A DNA stretch of 64,000 bases, from assembly GCF_001523745.2 (NCBI RefSeq), contig NZ_CP013386.1:1488001-1552000 (forward strand), in the 5' to 3' direction. Shown here piece by piece: positions 46,880-58,368 of the stretch (its first letter is position 1; every line of letters begins with the position of its first letter). Both the position numbers and the translations under genes were made by a program. This DNA comes from Burkholderia mayonis. Lineage in GTDB: Bacteria; Pseudomonadota; Gammaproteobacteria; Burkholderiales; Burkholderiaceae. The notes below the pieces were generated by a model. The model worked only from the letters and a program-made list of their open reading frames with translations. It ran no database searches and was not told the DNA's origin.

Positions 46880-47317
46880 ATGGCAGATGTCCAGAAAACC
46901 GTATTGATCCGCCACTCGGCGGAACAGATGTTCGACCTCGTCACCGACGTGGCCGATTACCCGAACTTCCTGCCGTGGTGCGGCGGCGTCGAGATTCGCC
47001 GTCGCGACGAAACCGGGATGGAGGCGCGGATCGACATCAACTTCAAGGGCATCAGGCAGCATTTCGCGACCCGCAACACGCAGCAGCGCCCGACCCGGAT
47101 CGACATGGAGTTTACCGATGGGCCGTTTCGCAAGTTTACCGGCTACTGGCGCTTCACGCCGCTGCGCGCGGACGCGTGCAAGATCGAATTTGCGCTGCAC
47201 TACGAGTTCTCGAGCGTGATCCTCGAGAAGATCATCGGGCCCGTATTCACGCACATCGCGAACACGTTCGTCGAATCGTTCGTGAAGCGCGCCGACCAGC
47301 GCTACGGCAAGGGGTGA
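46880..47317 (+). CDS. ratA: RatA/COQ10-type START-domain protein
   Basis: A 145-residue START/SRPBCC-fold protein. VLIRHSAEQMFDLVTDVADY and PNFLPWCGGVEI form the family N-terminal motif; HYEFSSVILEKIIGPVF is in the C-terminal part. It is named for the E. coli RatA toxin reported to block ribosome subunit joining, but the fold is that of ubiquinone-binding COQ10 proteins, and a role in coenzyme Q handling is at least as likely. The start at MADVQKT (ATG 46880) fits the family. It lies 97 bases from the divergent smpB and overlaps or abuts rnfH. Confidence 0.93.
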   Translation: MADVQKTVLIRHSAEQMFDLVTDVADYPNFLPWCGGVEIRRRDETGMEARIDINFKGIRQHFATRNTQQRPTRIDMEFTDGPFRKFTGYWRFTPLRADACKIEFALHYEFSSVILEKIIGPVFTHIANTFVESFVKRADQRYGKG

Positions 47318-47322
47318 TGCAC

Positions 47323-47646
47323 ATGCCGAAGGTCCAGGTCTGCTATGCGCTGCCGGAGCGGCAGACGCTCGTCGCCGTCGACGTGCCGGCTGGCGCGACC
47401 GTGCGCGACGCGATCGACGCGAGCGGCGTGCTCGCGCTTTATCCGGACATCGACCTCGCGAAGCTCAAGACGGGCATCTTCGGCAAGCTCGCGGCGCTCG
47501 ACGCGGCCGTCGCCGACGGCGATCGCGTCGAGATCTACCGTCCGCTCATCGTCGATCCGAAGGTCGCGCGGCAGCGCCGCGTCGACAAGACCCGCCGCGA
47601 GGGCTCGATCGAAGGCCGCAAGTGGCTGCCGAAGGATTCGCGCTGA
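47323..47646 (+). CDS. rnfH: RnfH family protein
   Basis: A 107-residue ubiquitin-like (beta-grasp) protein of the RnfH/RatB family: VQVCYALPERQTLVAVDVPA at the start and DGDRVEIYRPLIVDPKVARQ near the end. Two nearby ATGs exist. The first (47317) overlaps the ratA stop; the second (47323) is 8 bases from AAGGGG (47309-47314) and I use it on spacing. Starting at 47317 would add two residues. The gene is cotranscribed with ratA. Function is unclear. Confidence 0.88.
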   Translation: MPKVQVCYALPERQTLVAVDVPAGATVRDAIDASGVLALYPDIDLAKLKTGIFGKLAALDAAVADGDRVEIYRPLIVDPKVARQRRVDKTRREGSIEGRKWLPKDSR

Positions 47647-47688
47647 GCGGCGCGGGCCGCGCACGATTCATCCGACGAAACGCCGCGC

Positions 47689-48660
47689 TCAGTGCGCGCC
47701 GAGGTTCGCGTTGAGCGGATCGTCGGCCGCGCGCTTGTCGCCACCGTGCCGGCGCACCGATCCGTACACGCCAGCAAGCAGCAGCACGAGCGCCGCGATC
47801 TCGAGCGCGCGCGGCAGCCGATGATCGAAGACGAAGCCGTACAGCAGCGCGAACACGGTTTCGAACACGATCAACTGGCCCGACAGCGTGAGCGGCAGCC
47901 GCTTCGACGCCGCGTTCCACAGCCCGTTGCCGAGCCACGACGCGCCGATCGCGAGGCCGAGATTCAGCAGCCAGAACAACTGCCAGCGCGACGCGGGCAG
48001 CGCCGGCTGCAGCGTGCCTGCCGGGAGCGCGGCGATGCCGATCCAGCACAGCCCGCCGATCAGGCCCGTGACGACGCCCCACAGCACCGACCATTCGTTG
48101 CCGTCGAACCGGTGATGGCGCTGCAGGTAGCGGGCGTTCGCGACCGCGTACCACGTCCAGCTCGCGAGCGCGGCCGTCGCGCACGCGATGCCGACGAGCT
48201 TCTGGGCGAGCGTCGTCGCATGCGCGGCCTCGGACGTGAACAGATCGACGTTGATGCATGCGATGCCGGCGACGACGAGCGCGAGCGGGCCCGCGAGCCG
48301 CTTGAGCGGCACCGCGCCGTGATCGCCGAGGCCGGCGAGCGTGACCGTGACGGGCAGTACGCCGACGATCAGCGAGCTGGGCGCGATGCCGATCAGGTGC
48401 ACCGCGCTCGACAGCAGCATGTAGTAGGCGACGTTGCCGACGAGCGCGAGCTTGACGAGCGCGACGAGATCTTCGCGCGTGAGGCGCGCGGCGAGCGAGC
48501 GGGCGGCCGGCAACGCGGCCGCGAGCGACACGAGGCCGTACATCGCATAGCGGCCGACGCTCAGCAACAACGGCGAGAAGTCGGTCAGAACCCGCGGCAC
48601 GAGAAACACCATGCCCCATAGGGCGCCTGCCAACACTCCGTACGCTACACCGCGCTGCAT
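47689..48660 (-). CDS. EamA/DMT family transporter
   Basis: A 323-residue inner-membrane transporter with two EamA repeats and about ten hydrophobic segments. Typical stretches are GVLAGALWGMVFLVPRVL at the N-terminus, YYMLLSSAVHLIGIAPSSLI, and QLIVFETVFALLYGFVFDHR in the second half. The C-terminal tail is charged. No substrate can be inferred. It is unrelated in position to the EamA gene at 6885. The 270 bases upstream (48661-48930) hold no gene or clear promoter. Confidence 0.88.
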   Translation of the reverse strand: MQRGVAYGVLAGALWGMVFLVPRVLTDFSPLLLSVGRYAMYGLVSLAAALPAARSLAARLTREDLVALVKLALVGNVAYYMLLSSAVHLIGIAPSSLIVGVLPVTVTLAGLGDHGAVPLKRLAGPLALVVAGIACINVDLFTSEAAHATTLAQKLVGIACATAALASWTWYAVANARYLQRHHRFDGNEWSVLWGVVTGLIGGLCWIGIAALPAGTLQPALPASRWQLFWLLNLGLAIGASWLGNGLWNAASKRLPLTLSGQLIVFETVFALLYGFVFDHRLPRALEIAALVLLLAGVYGSVRRHGGDKRAADDPLNANLGAH

Positions 48661-48930
48661 CGCGTTCTCCGACCGTTTATTTCACTGACGAGCGCGCATC
48701 TTAGCGACGTACGGCGGCGTTTGTCTTGTTCATTCCTGCACTGGGTCGGAAAGGGGCGCGGGCGGCGGCAAATGCACGGCCGGCACGCGCGTCGAGCTTG
48801 TTCGGCAGGGCGGGTGCTCGTTTCGTATCGATGCTGCGGCGCCGTCGTTCGACGGCGGGCGGCGCGGAGCGTCTTCGCGTCCTCGCGCAACGCGCCGCGG
48901 GTCCTTTCGGCGGGCGCGGGCCGCCCGCGG

Positions 48931-49617
48931 CTACTCGTCGGAGGAACCGGCTGCGCGCCCGATGCCGTCTTGTGCCGCGGCGCTTCGCGCGGGGCGGCGG
49001 ACGGTTCTCACTTTCCCGCTGTTTCCGCCGCCGCAGAAGAACCGGTCGCCGCCGTCGGACTCGAGCCCCGACACGCCGACGCCGGCCGGCATCGCGAGCG
49101 CCTCCAGCACGTCGCCCGTCCGGGGATCGATGCGGCGCAATTCGCTCTCGTCGCTTTCCCAGGTGCCGTGCCAGAGTTCGCCGTCGACCCACGTGACGCC
49201 GGTGACGAAGCGATTCGACTCGATCGTCCGAAGAATCGCGCCCGTTTCGGGATCGACCTGACGGATCTTGCGGTCGCGATACTGTCCGACCCACAGCGTG
49301 CCCTCGGCCCACGCGAGCCCGGAGTCCGCGCCGCCGCCGGGCGCCGGGATGGTCGACAGCACGCGGCCCGTGTCCGGGTCGATCTTGTGGATGCGGTTCT
49401 CGGCGATCTGATACAGATGTCGGCCGTCATAGGCGGTTCCCGCGTGCGCGGCGATGTCGATCGACCGCAGTGTCGTCCCGCTCGCCGGATCGAGCGCGTT
49501 CAGCTTGTCGCCCGAGGCGAACCATACTTGCCGGCCGTCGTACGTGACGCCGTGCACGCCGTCGACGCCCGGAAACGGGCCGTATTCCTGAATGATGTCG
49601 GCTGCGGTTCGTTTCAT
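48931..49617 (-). CDS. Beta-propeller repeat protein (Vgb/glutaminyl-cyclase-like)
   Basis: A 228-residue cytoplasmic protein built of at least four beta-propeller-type repeats. Each has the pattern 'DG(x)LW/VW ... IxxxDPxTGxxLxTI' (TYDGRQVWFASGDKLNALDP, YDGRHLYQIAENRIHKIDPD, WAEGTLWVGQYRDRKIRQVD, WVDGELWHGTWESDESEL). This resembles Vgb-type lactonases and glutaminyl cyclotransferases, but the catalytic residues of neither can be assigned. The C-terminal 25 residues are basic and low in order. No signal peptide is seen. It begins 33 bases after the TPR/HTH regulator gene upstream, so the two probably form an operon. Confidence 0.7.
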   Translation of the reverse strand: MKRTAADIIQEYGPFPGVDGVHGVTYDGRQVWFASGDKLNALDPASGTTLRSIDIAAHAGTAYDGRHLYQIAENRIHKIDPDTGRVLSTIPAPGGGADSGLAWAEGTLWVGQYRDRKIRQVDPETGAILRTIESNRFVTGVTWVDGELWHGTWESDESELRRIDPRTGDVLEALAMPAGVGVSGLESDGGDRFFCGGGNSGKVRTVRRPARSAAAQDGIGRAAGSSDE

Positions 49618-49650
49618 GTCTTCGTCTCCCGGTGGCTCGATGGTGCCATC

Positions 49651-50871
49651 CTAATCGCCCGGCAGCGGGGCCGGGAGTAACAAGGTCGTCGCGAATCCGG
49701 GGACGGGCGGGCTCGTCCAGCGCCGCGCGCGCCCGCGGCCGAACGACTGCGCCTTGCCCGCGGTCGAGAGCGCGTCGAGCGAGCGCTGCACGGTGCGCTG
49801 GCTCGCGCCGAGCGCGAGCGCCAGCGCCGAGCTCGACCACGACTCGCCGTCGGCGAGGAGGGCGAGCACCGCCGCATGCGCGTCCTCGACCGGGCGCGCG
49901 AGCACGGCCACGTCGCGTGCGTGGCGCGGCGTCAGCGCGAAACCGCGCTTCGTCGCGTGGATATCGACAAGCGTTCCGAGCATCGCGCGCAGCCGCCCGA
50001 TTTCGACGCGCAGGCGCGCGCGATGCGATTCGTCGGCATGCTTCGCGCGAAACGCACGCGCGACGAGCGCGTCGCGCGGCACGTCGTCCGGCCACGCTTC
50101 GCCGAGCGCGCGCGCAAGGGCGAACAGCACCGGGCGCTTCGCGAGCGAGACCGTCGTGTGCGCGTCGCGCACGACGTGGCGGCACGCATCGACGACGAGC
50201 GATTCCGACGCGCGCCATGCTTCGACGTCGTCGAGCCGCAGCAGCCGTTCTTGGCTGCGCGCGATCAGGCGCGCCGCAGGCGCGTCGAGGATGCGGGACG
50301 CGTGTTCGACTTCGGCCGTCAGCGCGGGGATGCCGGCCGCGCGCGCGGCGCGTTCGGCGCGCGCGAGCGACGCGCGTGCGGTCTGCGTCCGGAGGCGCCG
50401 CAGCGCGATCCCCGCGACGATCAGCTCGTGCGCGGCCTGCAATGCGGGCGGGAGCGCGTCGGGGTCGAGCGCGGCGAGCGCGCGCTCGGCTTCGTCGAGG
50501 CGGCCGATCAGCAGCAGGCGCCGCACTTCGAGATATCGCGCATGCGCGGCGTTGATGCGGTCGCCGTGCGCTTCGAGCGTCGTGCGCGCGGCGTCGAGCG
50601 CCTTTTCGGGCCAGCCGAGTTCGCGCGACGCGAGCGCGATCTCGGCCTCGGCGACGACGCATCGCGCGCGGGCGACGGCTTCCTTCGCGCCGAACGCGCG
50701 CGCGGCGCGCCTCACGAGCGCCTTCGCGCGGACGAAATCGCCGAGCTGCGCCATCGCGATGCCGCGCAGCGCGAGCGCGGGCGCGTCGTCGCGCAGCGCG
50801 ACCCGGTTCAGCGCGCCGAGCGGATCACCTGCCGCGAGCGCGCGCGCCGCGGCGGTGATCAGCGAGTCCAT
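49651..50871 (-). CDS. Putative TPR/winged-HTH transcriptional regulator
   Basis: A 406-residue protein without a clear named family. Residues 1 to about 250 are Ala/Arg/Leu-rich helical repeats reminiscent of tetratricopeptide repeats (LALRGIAMAQLGDFVRAKAL, AAHARYLEVRRLLLIGRLDE). The C-terminal part contains a winged helix-turn-helix: SSALALALGASQRTVQRSLD, then LSTAGKAQSFGRGRARRW, the wing and basic tail. A signal- or state-sensing regulator is the best guess. It precedes the beta-propeller gene (33-base gap) and diverges from the DUF899 gene (130-base gap), either of which it may control. Confidence 0.7.
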   Translation of the reverse strand: MDSLITAAARALAAGDPLGALNRVALRDDAPALALRGIAMAQLGDFVRAKALVRRAARAFGAKEAVARARCVVAEAEIALASRELGWPEKALDAARTTLEAHGDRINAAHARYLEVRRLLLIGRLDEAERALAALDPDALPPALQAAHELIVAGIALRRLRTQTARASLARAERAARAAGIPALTAEVEHASRILDAPAARLIARSQERLLRLDDVEAWRASESLVVDACRHVVRDAHTTVSLAKRPVLFALARALGEAWPDDVPRDALVARAFRAKHADESHRARLRVEIGRLRAMLGTLVDIHATKRGFALTPRHARDVAVLARPVEDAHAAVLALLADGESWSSSALALALGASQRTVQRSLDALSTAGKAQSFGRGRARRWTSPPVPGFATTLLLPAPLPGD

Positions 50872-51001
50872 CGGAATCCCGCCACACTTGTCACTCCCAC
50901 CGTTCGAAACCCGGCACTAATCTACCACCACGATCACGCAACCCGCGCGCGGGATCGGAGATCGAGCGACCGGCGTGCGACACGGAAAGGAGGGACGGGC
51001 G

Positions 51002-51766
51002 ATGGCGACACATATGACCGGGACGCGCGAAGAATGGCTCGCTGCGCGGCTCGAACTGCTCGATGCGGAGAAAGCGCACACGCGGCGCGGCGACGAGCTC
51101 GCGCGGCGACGTCAGGCGCTGCCTTGGGTGCGCGTCGACAAGGCGTATCGATTCGAGATGGACGAAGGAAGCGCGTCGCTCGCGGACCTTTTCCGCGGCC
51201 GCTCGCAACTGCTCGTCTACCACTTCATGTTCGGGCCCGACTACACGGCGGGATGCCCGTCGTGCTCGGCGATCGCGGACGGCTTCGACGGCTTCGTCGT
51301 TCATCTCGCGCATCACGACGCCACGCTGTCGGCGGTGTCGCGCGCGCCGCTCGCGAAGCTGCAGACGTACAGGAAGCGGATGGGATGGACGTTTCCGTGG
51401 GCATCGTCGCTCGACAGCGATTTCAACTACGACTTCAACGTGTCGTTCACCGACGCGCAGCAGCGCGACGGGAGCGTCGAATACAACTACCGGCGCAGCG
51501 GCCATGCGATGGACTTGACGTCCGCGCCTGCACCCGTCGCCGAGTTCGCTGCCGCTTGCGGGACCGACGCACGTACGTACGTACGCGATCGGCCGGGCAT
51601 GAGCGCGTTCGTGCTCGAGGACGGTGTCGTCTATCACACGTATTCGACGTACGCGCGCGGGCTCGATGGGCTCTGGGGCATGTACCAGTGGCTCGATCGC
51701 GCGCCGAAGGGGCGCAACGAAACGGGCGTCTGGTGGCGCCGCCATGACGAGTACGGCGGGCGCTGA
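51002..51766 (+). CDS. DUF899 family thioredoxin-like protein
   Basis: A 254-residue protein of the DUF899 family with a thioredoxin-like fold. The family N-terminus REEWLAARLELLDAEKAHTR is followed by QLLVYHFMFGPDYTAGCPSC with a C-P-S-C redox pair, then RMGWTFPWASSLDSDFNYDF and SAFVLEDGVVYHTYSTYARG. The function is unproven; a dithiol redox role is inferred from the CxxC. The ATG at 51002 is preceded by AGGAGG. A tetranucleotide run (ACGT)x3.75 at 51571-51585 lies within the gene. The 3' end overlaps the DUF2182 gene by 23 bases. Confidence 0.88.
   Translation: MATHMTGTREEWLAARLELLDAEKAHTRRGDELARRRQALPWVRVDKAYRFEMDEGSASLADLFRGRSQLLVYHFMFGPDYTAGCPSCSAIADGFDGFVVHLAHHDATLSAVSRAPLAKLQTYRKRMGWTFPWASSLDSDFNYDFNVSFTDAQQRDGSVEYNYRRSGHAMDLTSAPAPVAEFAAACGTDARTYVRDRPGMSAFVLEDGVVYHTYSTYARGLDGLWGMYQWLDRAPKGRNETGVWWRRHDEYGGR
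51571..51585. repeat. ACGT tetranucleotide repeat inside the DUF899 gene
   Basis: ACGTACGTACGTACG, three and three-quarter units, lies in frame within the coding region. A gain or loss of one unit would shift the frame about 60 codons before the end. Confidence 0.8.
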
Positions 51767-52610
51767 GCCTGCGCGCGGCCGGCGCCGGCGCGGCCACGAA
51801 CGCGGGATCGCGCTGCATGCGATTTCCGCGCGCGGTGCGCGGGGAGCCCTTGGGGGCGCGTTGGCGCTCGTCTTCGCGGCCGGTGCCGCGGTGGCGGTCG
51901 CATGGCTTGCGTCGATGCCCGCGATGGGCGAGATGCCGATGCCGGGCGGCTGGACGATGTCGGCGGTGTGGACGCGGATGTGCGGGCGGACGTGGGCCGG
52001 CGCGGCGGCGTCGTTCGTCGGCATGTGGATCGCGATGATGACGGCGATGATGCTGCCGTCGGTCGCGCCGATGCTGTGGCGCTGCGCGCGGGCGGCCGGC
52101 TGGATGCGCGAAGCGCGCGCCTGGCCGCGGGCCGCGTCGGTCGCGGCCGGGTATGGCTTCGTGTGGACCGCGGCGGGCATCGTCGTCTACGCGATCGGCG
52201 CCGCATTGGCGGCGGTCGTGATGCGCGCGCCGGCGCTTTCGCGCGCCGTTCCGGTCGCGGCCGGTGCGGTCGTGCTGAGCGCCGGTGCGTTTCAGTTCAC
52301 CGCGTGGAAGGCCCGCCATCTGGCGTGCTGTCGCGCGGCGCCGGGGCGCTGCGGCGCGTTGCCTGAGCGCGTCGGCGCGGCGTGGCGACAGGGTGCGCGT
52401 TTTGGTTTTCACTGCTGCTGCAGCAGCGCGGGTCTCACCGCGAGCCTGCTCGTCATCGGGATCATGGATTTGCGTGCGATGGCCGCCGTGACGGCTGCCA
52501 TCGCCGTCGAACGTCTCGCGCCGGCCGGCGAGCGTGCTGCGCGAGCCGCCGGGAGCGTCATCGTCGGGGCGGGGGTGATCTTGATTGCGCGAGCGGTCGG
52601 GATCGGATGA
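51744..52610 (+). CDS. DUF2182 integral membrane protein
   Basis: A 288-residue predicted metal-binding integral membrane protein (DUF2182). The early stretch [20 protein letters not shown] and the C-terminal [20 protein letters not shown] followed by GIMDLRAM match the family, whose conserved Cys cluster is thought to bind metal. About six hydrophobic segments are seen. It overlaps the DUF899 gene by 23 bases, a pairing common in this family, which suggests a joint but unknown function. The start at MTSTAGAE (51744) is the most likely. Confidence 0.85.
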   Translation: MTSTAGAEPARGRRRRGHERGIALHAISARGARGALGGALALVFAAGAAVAVAWLASMPAMGEMPMPGGWTMSAVWTRMCGRTWAGAAASFVGMWIAMMTAMMLPSVAPMLWRCARAAGWMREARAWPRAASVAAGYGFVWTAAGIVVYAIGAALAAVVMRAPALSRAVPVAAGAVVLSAGAFQFTAWKARHLACCRAAPGRCGALPERVGAAWRQGARFGFHCCCSSAGLTASLLVIGIMDLRAMAAVTAAIAVERLAPAGERAARAAGSVIVGAGVILIARAVGIG

Positions 52611-54541
<1,931 letters not shown>

Positions 54542-54547
54542 TCGCCG

Positions 54548-55204
54548 ATGAAACCGTTGCTGCGCGCCGTTCTTCTCATCGATGCCGTACTGCTTGCCGG
54601 CTTCGGCCTCCTGTTCGTGCTGACGCCGTGGAAAGCGCTGTACGACGCGCTGCAACTCGTCACCGTCGATCCCGCGATGGTCGGGCAGGCGTTCGGCATC
54701 GCGCTCCTCGGGCTCGCGTGGCTGTCGATGCACGCGGCCTTCAACGGCGATCTGACCGCGGGCGTCGCGCGCGCGGTCGGGCACGTGAACTGGCTGACGG
54801 GCGTCGTGACGCTCGTCTGGCTGCTCGCGATCCGTTCGCCGCAGTTGTCGGCGTTCGGGCAATTCGTGTCGGTGGTCGCGGGCGCCGTGCTGCTCGTGAT
54901 CGGTTTCGGCGGCGTGCGGCTCGCGGCCGTGGTGCGGCGGCGCGAGAAGGCGCAGGCGGCCGATGCGCGCGTCGCGTCGAAGCGCGCCGCGGAACCGGCC
55001 GTGACGCCGTCCGCCGCCGCGCGAATCGAGCCGAGCGTGTCGCGCGCAGGCGTTGCGACCGGAGCGACGAGCGCCGCATCGGCAACGGGCGCGAGCGCGC
55101 CGCCGCCGGCGGGAGCGGGCGCGGCGAGCGCGGTGTCGGCCGAGCGCGCAGGCGCCGTGACGAGCGACGTCGGCGACGCGGCGCGACCGCCGTCGCAACC
55201 GTGA
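54548..55204 (+). CDS. Small membrane protein between guaB and guaA
   Basis: A 218-residue protein with four hydrophobic segments in residues 1-128 ([80 protein letters not shown]). An Ala/Ser/Arg-rich disordered tail from about 135 ([20 protein letters not shown]) runs to the end. No known family could be assigned. It begins 6 bases after guaB and 127 bases before guaA, so it is inside the gua transcription unit. A role in purine synthesis is not suggested by the sequence. Confidence 0.75.
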   Translation: MKPLLRAVLLIDAVLLAGFGLLFVLTPWKALYDALQLVTVDPAMVGQAFGIALLGLAWLSMHAAFNGDLTAGVARAVGHVNWLTGVVTLVWLLAIRSPQLSAFGQFVSVVAGAVLLVIGFGGVRLAAVVRRREKAQAADARVASKRAAEPAVTPSAAARIEPSVSRAGVATGATSAASATGASAPPPAGAGAASAVSAERAGAVTSDVGDAARPPSQP

Positions 55205-55260
55205 GCGGCCCGGTCCTCCCGACTGTCAGGCCGCCGCGCTTCGCGGCCGCACGATCGCCC

Positions 55261-55272
55261 GAATACGTATTC
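55261..55272. promoter_or_regulatory. 12-base perfect palindrome upstream of guaA
   Basis: GAATACGTATTC is a perfect palindrome 4 bases before the guaA leader hairpin (55276-55298) and 59 bases before the guaA start. It may be a protein-binding site; no regulator is apparent. Confidence 0.4.
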
Positions 55273-55275
55273 GAT

Positions 55276-55298
55276 GCAGCGCCTTGGGCGCTGCTTTT
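55276..55298 (+). terminator. Hairpin with T-run between the membrane protein gene and guaA
   Basis: GCAGCGCC (55276-55283) pairs with GGCGCTGC (55287-55294) around a 3-base loop, followed by four T. It could terminate guaB-membrane protein transcripts or attenuate guaA. Confidence 0.7.
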
Positions 55299-55331
55299 GT
55301 TATTCCATTGTTCTTTTTCCCGTCCGCTGCC

Positions 55332-56951
<1,620 letters not shown>

Positions 56952-57251
56952 AATTAGATCCTTCGGGAACTATCGCTAGCTATTGAAAAACTAACGTAAC
57001 GTATTGATTTGTAAAAAATGCGTCGCGATGGCTATCGGTGGCTATCGCCGGCCAACAGAACAAGTTGGCGGTAGAGCTGGCGGTAAGAACCGACGGCCGG
57101 ATTAAGACCCTCCCGATCACTATCCAGACCAAAGCCGTCTTTGACGGTAAAAGTCTTCTCGGGAAAGCTGGTTTTATGCGGCTTTCCGAGCATCAGCAGG
57201 TCTCCTGACCCCTGACGGTAAAAGCCGTTGCGAAGCGGAGAAAAAACCTCG
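56952..57251 (+). other. guaA-integrase junction region (300 bases)
   Basis: The region is AT-richer than the neighbouring chromosome and contains repeated short words: two copies of GGCTATCG near 57029-57048, and the four arm-type direct repeats described separately. It is the expected attachment/recombination region of an island inserted at the guaA 3' end. I could not identify the exact att core because the second end of the island is not in the window. Confidence 0.55.
57066..57224 (+). repeat. Four direct repeats, probable integrase arm-type sites
   Basis: TG(G/A)CGGTA occurs in the same orientation at 57066-57073, 57078-57085, 57142-57149 and 57213-57220. The last two extend to TGACGGTAAAAG. 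They lie between the guaA stop and the integrase start, where arm-type binding sites of tyrosine integrases are normally found. Spacings are 12, 64 and 71 bases. Confidence 0.65.
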
Positions 57252-57820
57252 ATGCTCACCGACACTGCACTGCGTAACCTCAAGCCTAAGTCCAAGACTT
57301 ACAAGGCTTTTGACCGAGACGGAATGTATGTGACGGTATCGCCCGTCGGTACCGTCACCTTCCGCTACGATTACCGTCTCAACGGCCGCCGCGAGACGTT
57401 GACCATCGGCCGCTACGGGCCGGCTGGCGTCTCGTTGGCCTTGGCCCGCGAAAAGCTGATCGACGCCAAGAAGACCGTCACCCAGGGCCAGTCCCCCGCG
57501 CTGGAGAAGCAACGCGAGAAGCGCCGGCTGACCGCCGCCAAGACCTTCGGCGACATGACTGAGAAATGGCTGGCCGGGGCTCGGATGGCCGACAGCACGA
57601 AGGCGATGCGCAAGAGCATCGTCGATCGGGACATCCTTCGGCCTTCCAGAACCGGCAGCTCAACGAAATCACCGCCGATGACTTGCACGCTCTCTGCAAC
57701 AAAGTGAAGGCCCGCGGTGCGCCCGCCACCGCGGTACACATCCGCGACATCGTGAAGCAGGTCTATGCCTTCGCCATCCTGCACGGCGAGAAGGTGGACA
57801 ACCCCTCCGAAGACGTGTGA
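57252..57820 (+). pseudogene. Tyrosine-type island integrase, frameshifted and truncated
   Basis: The N-terminal part (MLTDTALRNLKPKSKTYKAF, then GRRETLTIGRYGPAGVSLAL) is the arm-binding domain of P4-type integrases adjoining guaA. The SAM-like core-binding domain begins at KTFGDMTEKWL. At about 57639-57641 one base (probably a C) is missing: the sequence continues in the next frame as AFQNRQLNEITADDLHALCN and VHIRDIVKQVYAFAILHGEK. The gene then ends at 57820, before the catalytic domain (Arg-His-x-x-Arg and Tyr), exactly where a probable IS end begins. Both lesions make it nonfunctional, so the island cannot excise with this enzyme. Confidence 0.85.
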
Positions 57821-57925
57821 GCTTGCCCGAAAAAAATGGATCCCTTGCTGAGTGTGTAAAGCCCACGCAAGGAGGAAGGAAAGATGGGTAATCCGCTGCG
57901 CTCGCCTTTGCATCGGATCGCCTGA
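57818..57925 (+). mobile_element. Probable IS3-family insertion sequence end (remnant)
   Basis: TGAGCTTGCCCGAAAAAAAT at 57818 resembles the 5'-TGA...GCCC...AAA-TGGA terminal sequence of IS3-family elements (IS51/IS407-like). Then GGAGGAAGG (57871-57879) precedes ATG at 57884, the right distance for an orfA start. The frame stops after 13 codons (57925), so only the left end survives. It truncates the integrase. Family assignment rests on the end sequence only. Confidence 0.45.
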
Positions 57926-57949
57926 GGTCGCAAGAACGTCGGGGAGTTA

Positions 57950-58113
57950 CCGATTACGACGCCACGGACGACGCGTTCCAGCTTGCCCGCCGCAACGAGC
58001 CGGCTGAGTACCATGGTCGGCAGGCCTTGTTTGACCAGATCGCGGGCGCGCAGCAACGGTTGGCGATCGATCGGCACAGCCTTCTGGGGGAAGTCGGTGA
58101 ATGAGCCAGTCAT
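57950..58113 (-). pseudogene. AbiEi-type antitoxin N-terminal fragment
   Basis: Starting at ATG 58113 on the minus strand, about 52 residues encode LLRARDLVKQGLPTMVLSRL and AAGKLERVVRGV, the N-terminal wHTH of AbiEi-family antitoxins and related regulators. After GV the family similarity stops and the frame runs into IS-like DNA. The C-terminal part and any AbiEii toxin are missing. It is a remnant of a type IV toxin-antitoxin or a relative. Confidence 0.6.
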
Positions 58114-58368
58114 ATTCGCTGTACAACGAATCCTGCCGTCGCCAGGCGGAGGACCGAATCTGTGGCGATGGAGGACGGGGCCCGGGTATACTGTGAGCGC
58201 TCTCCGTTCTACCGAGCCGGTAGGTAATCAAGGACGCGTTACGGACTCCGGTGGCGGATCCAGCCGTTGGGCGGATTGATCTGGAGCTGTCCGCGTGGGA
58301 GGCAATCCGAAACCCGCTGGACTTCGCGTTGATAGAGTGGGTCGGTCGCGCGAACATCACACCAAGTC

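Noticed and set aside
58251..58368. Possible small gene upstream of the helicase (LELSAWEAIRNPLDFALIEW)
   Set aside because: No ribosome site, no family match that I know, and the frame continues into the helicase as an obvious out-of-frame shadow.
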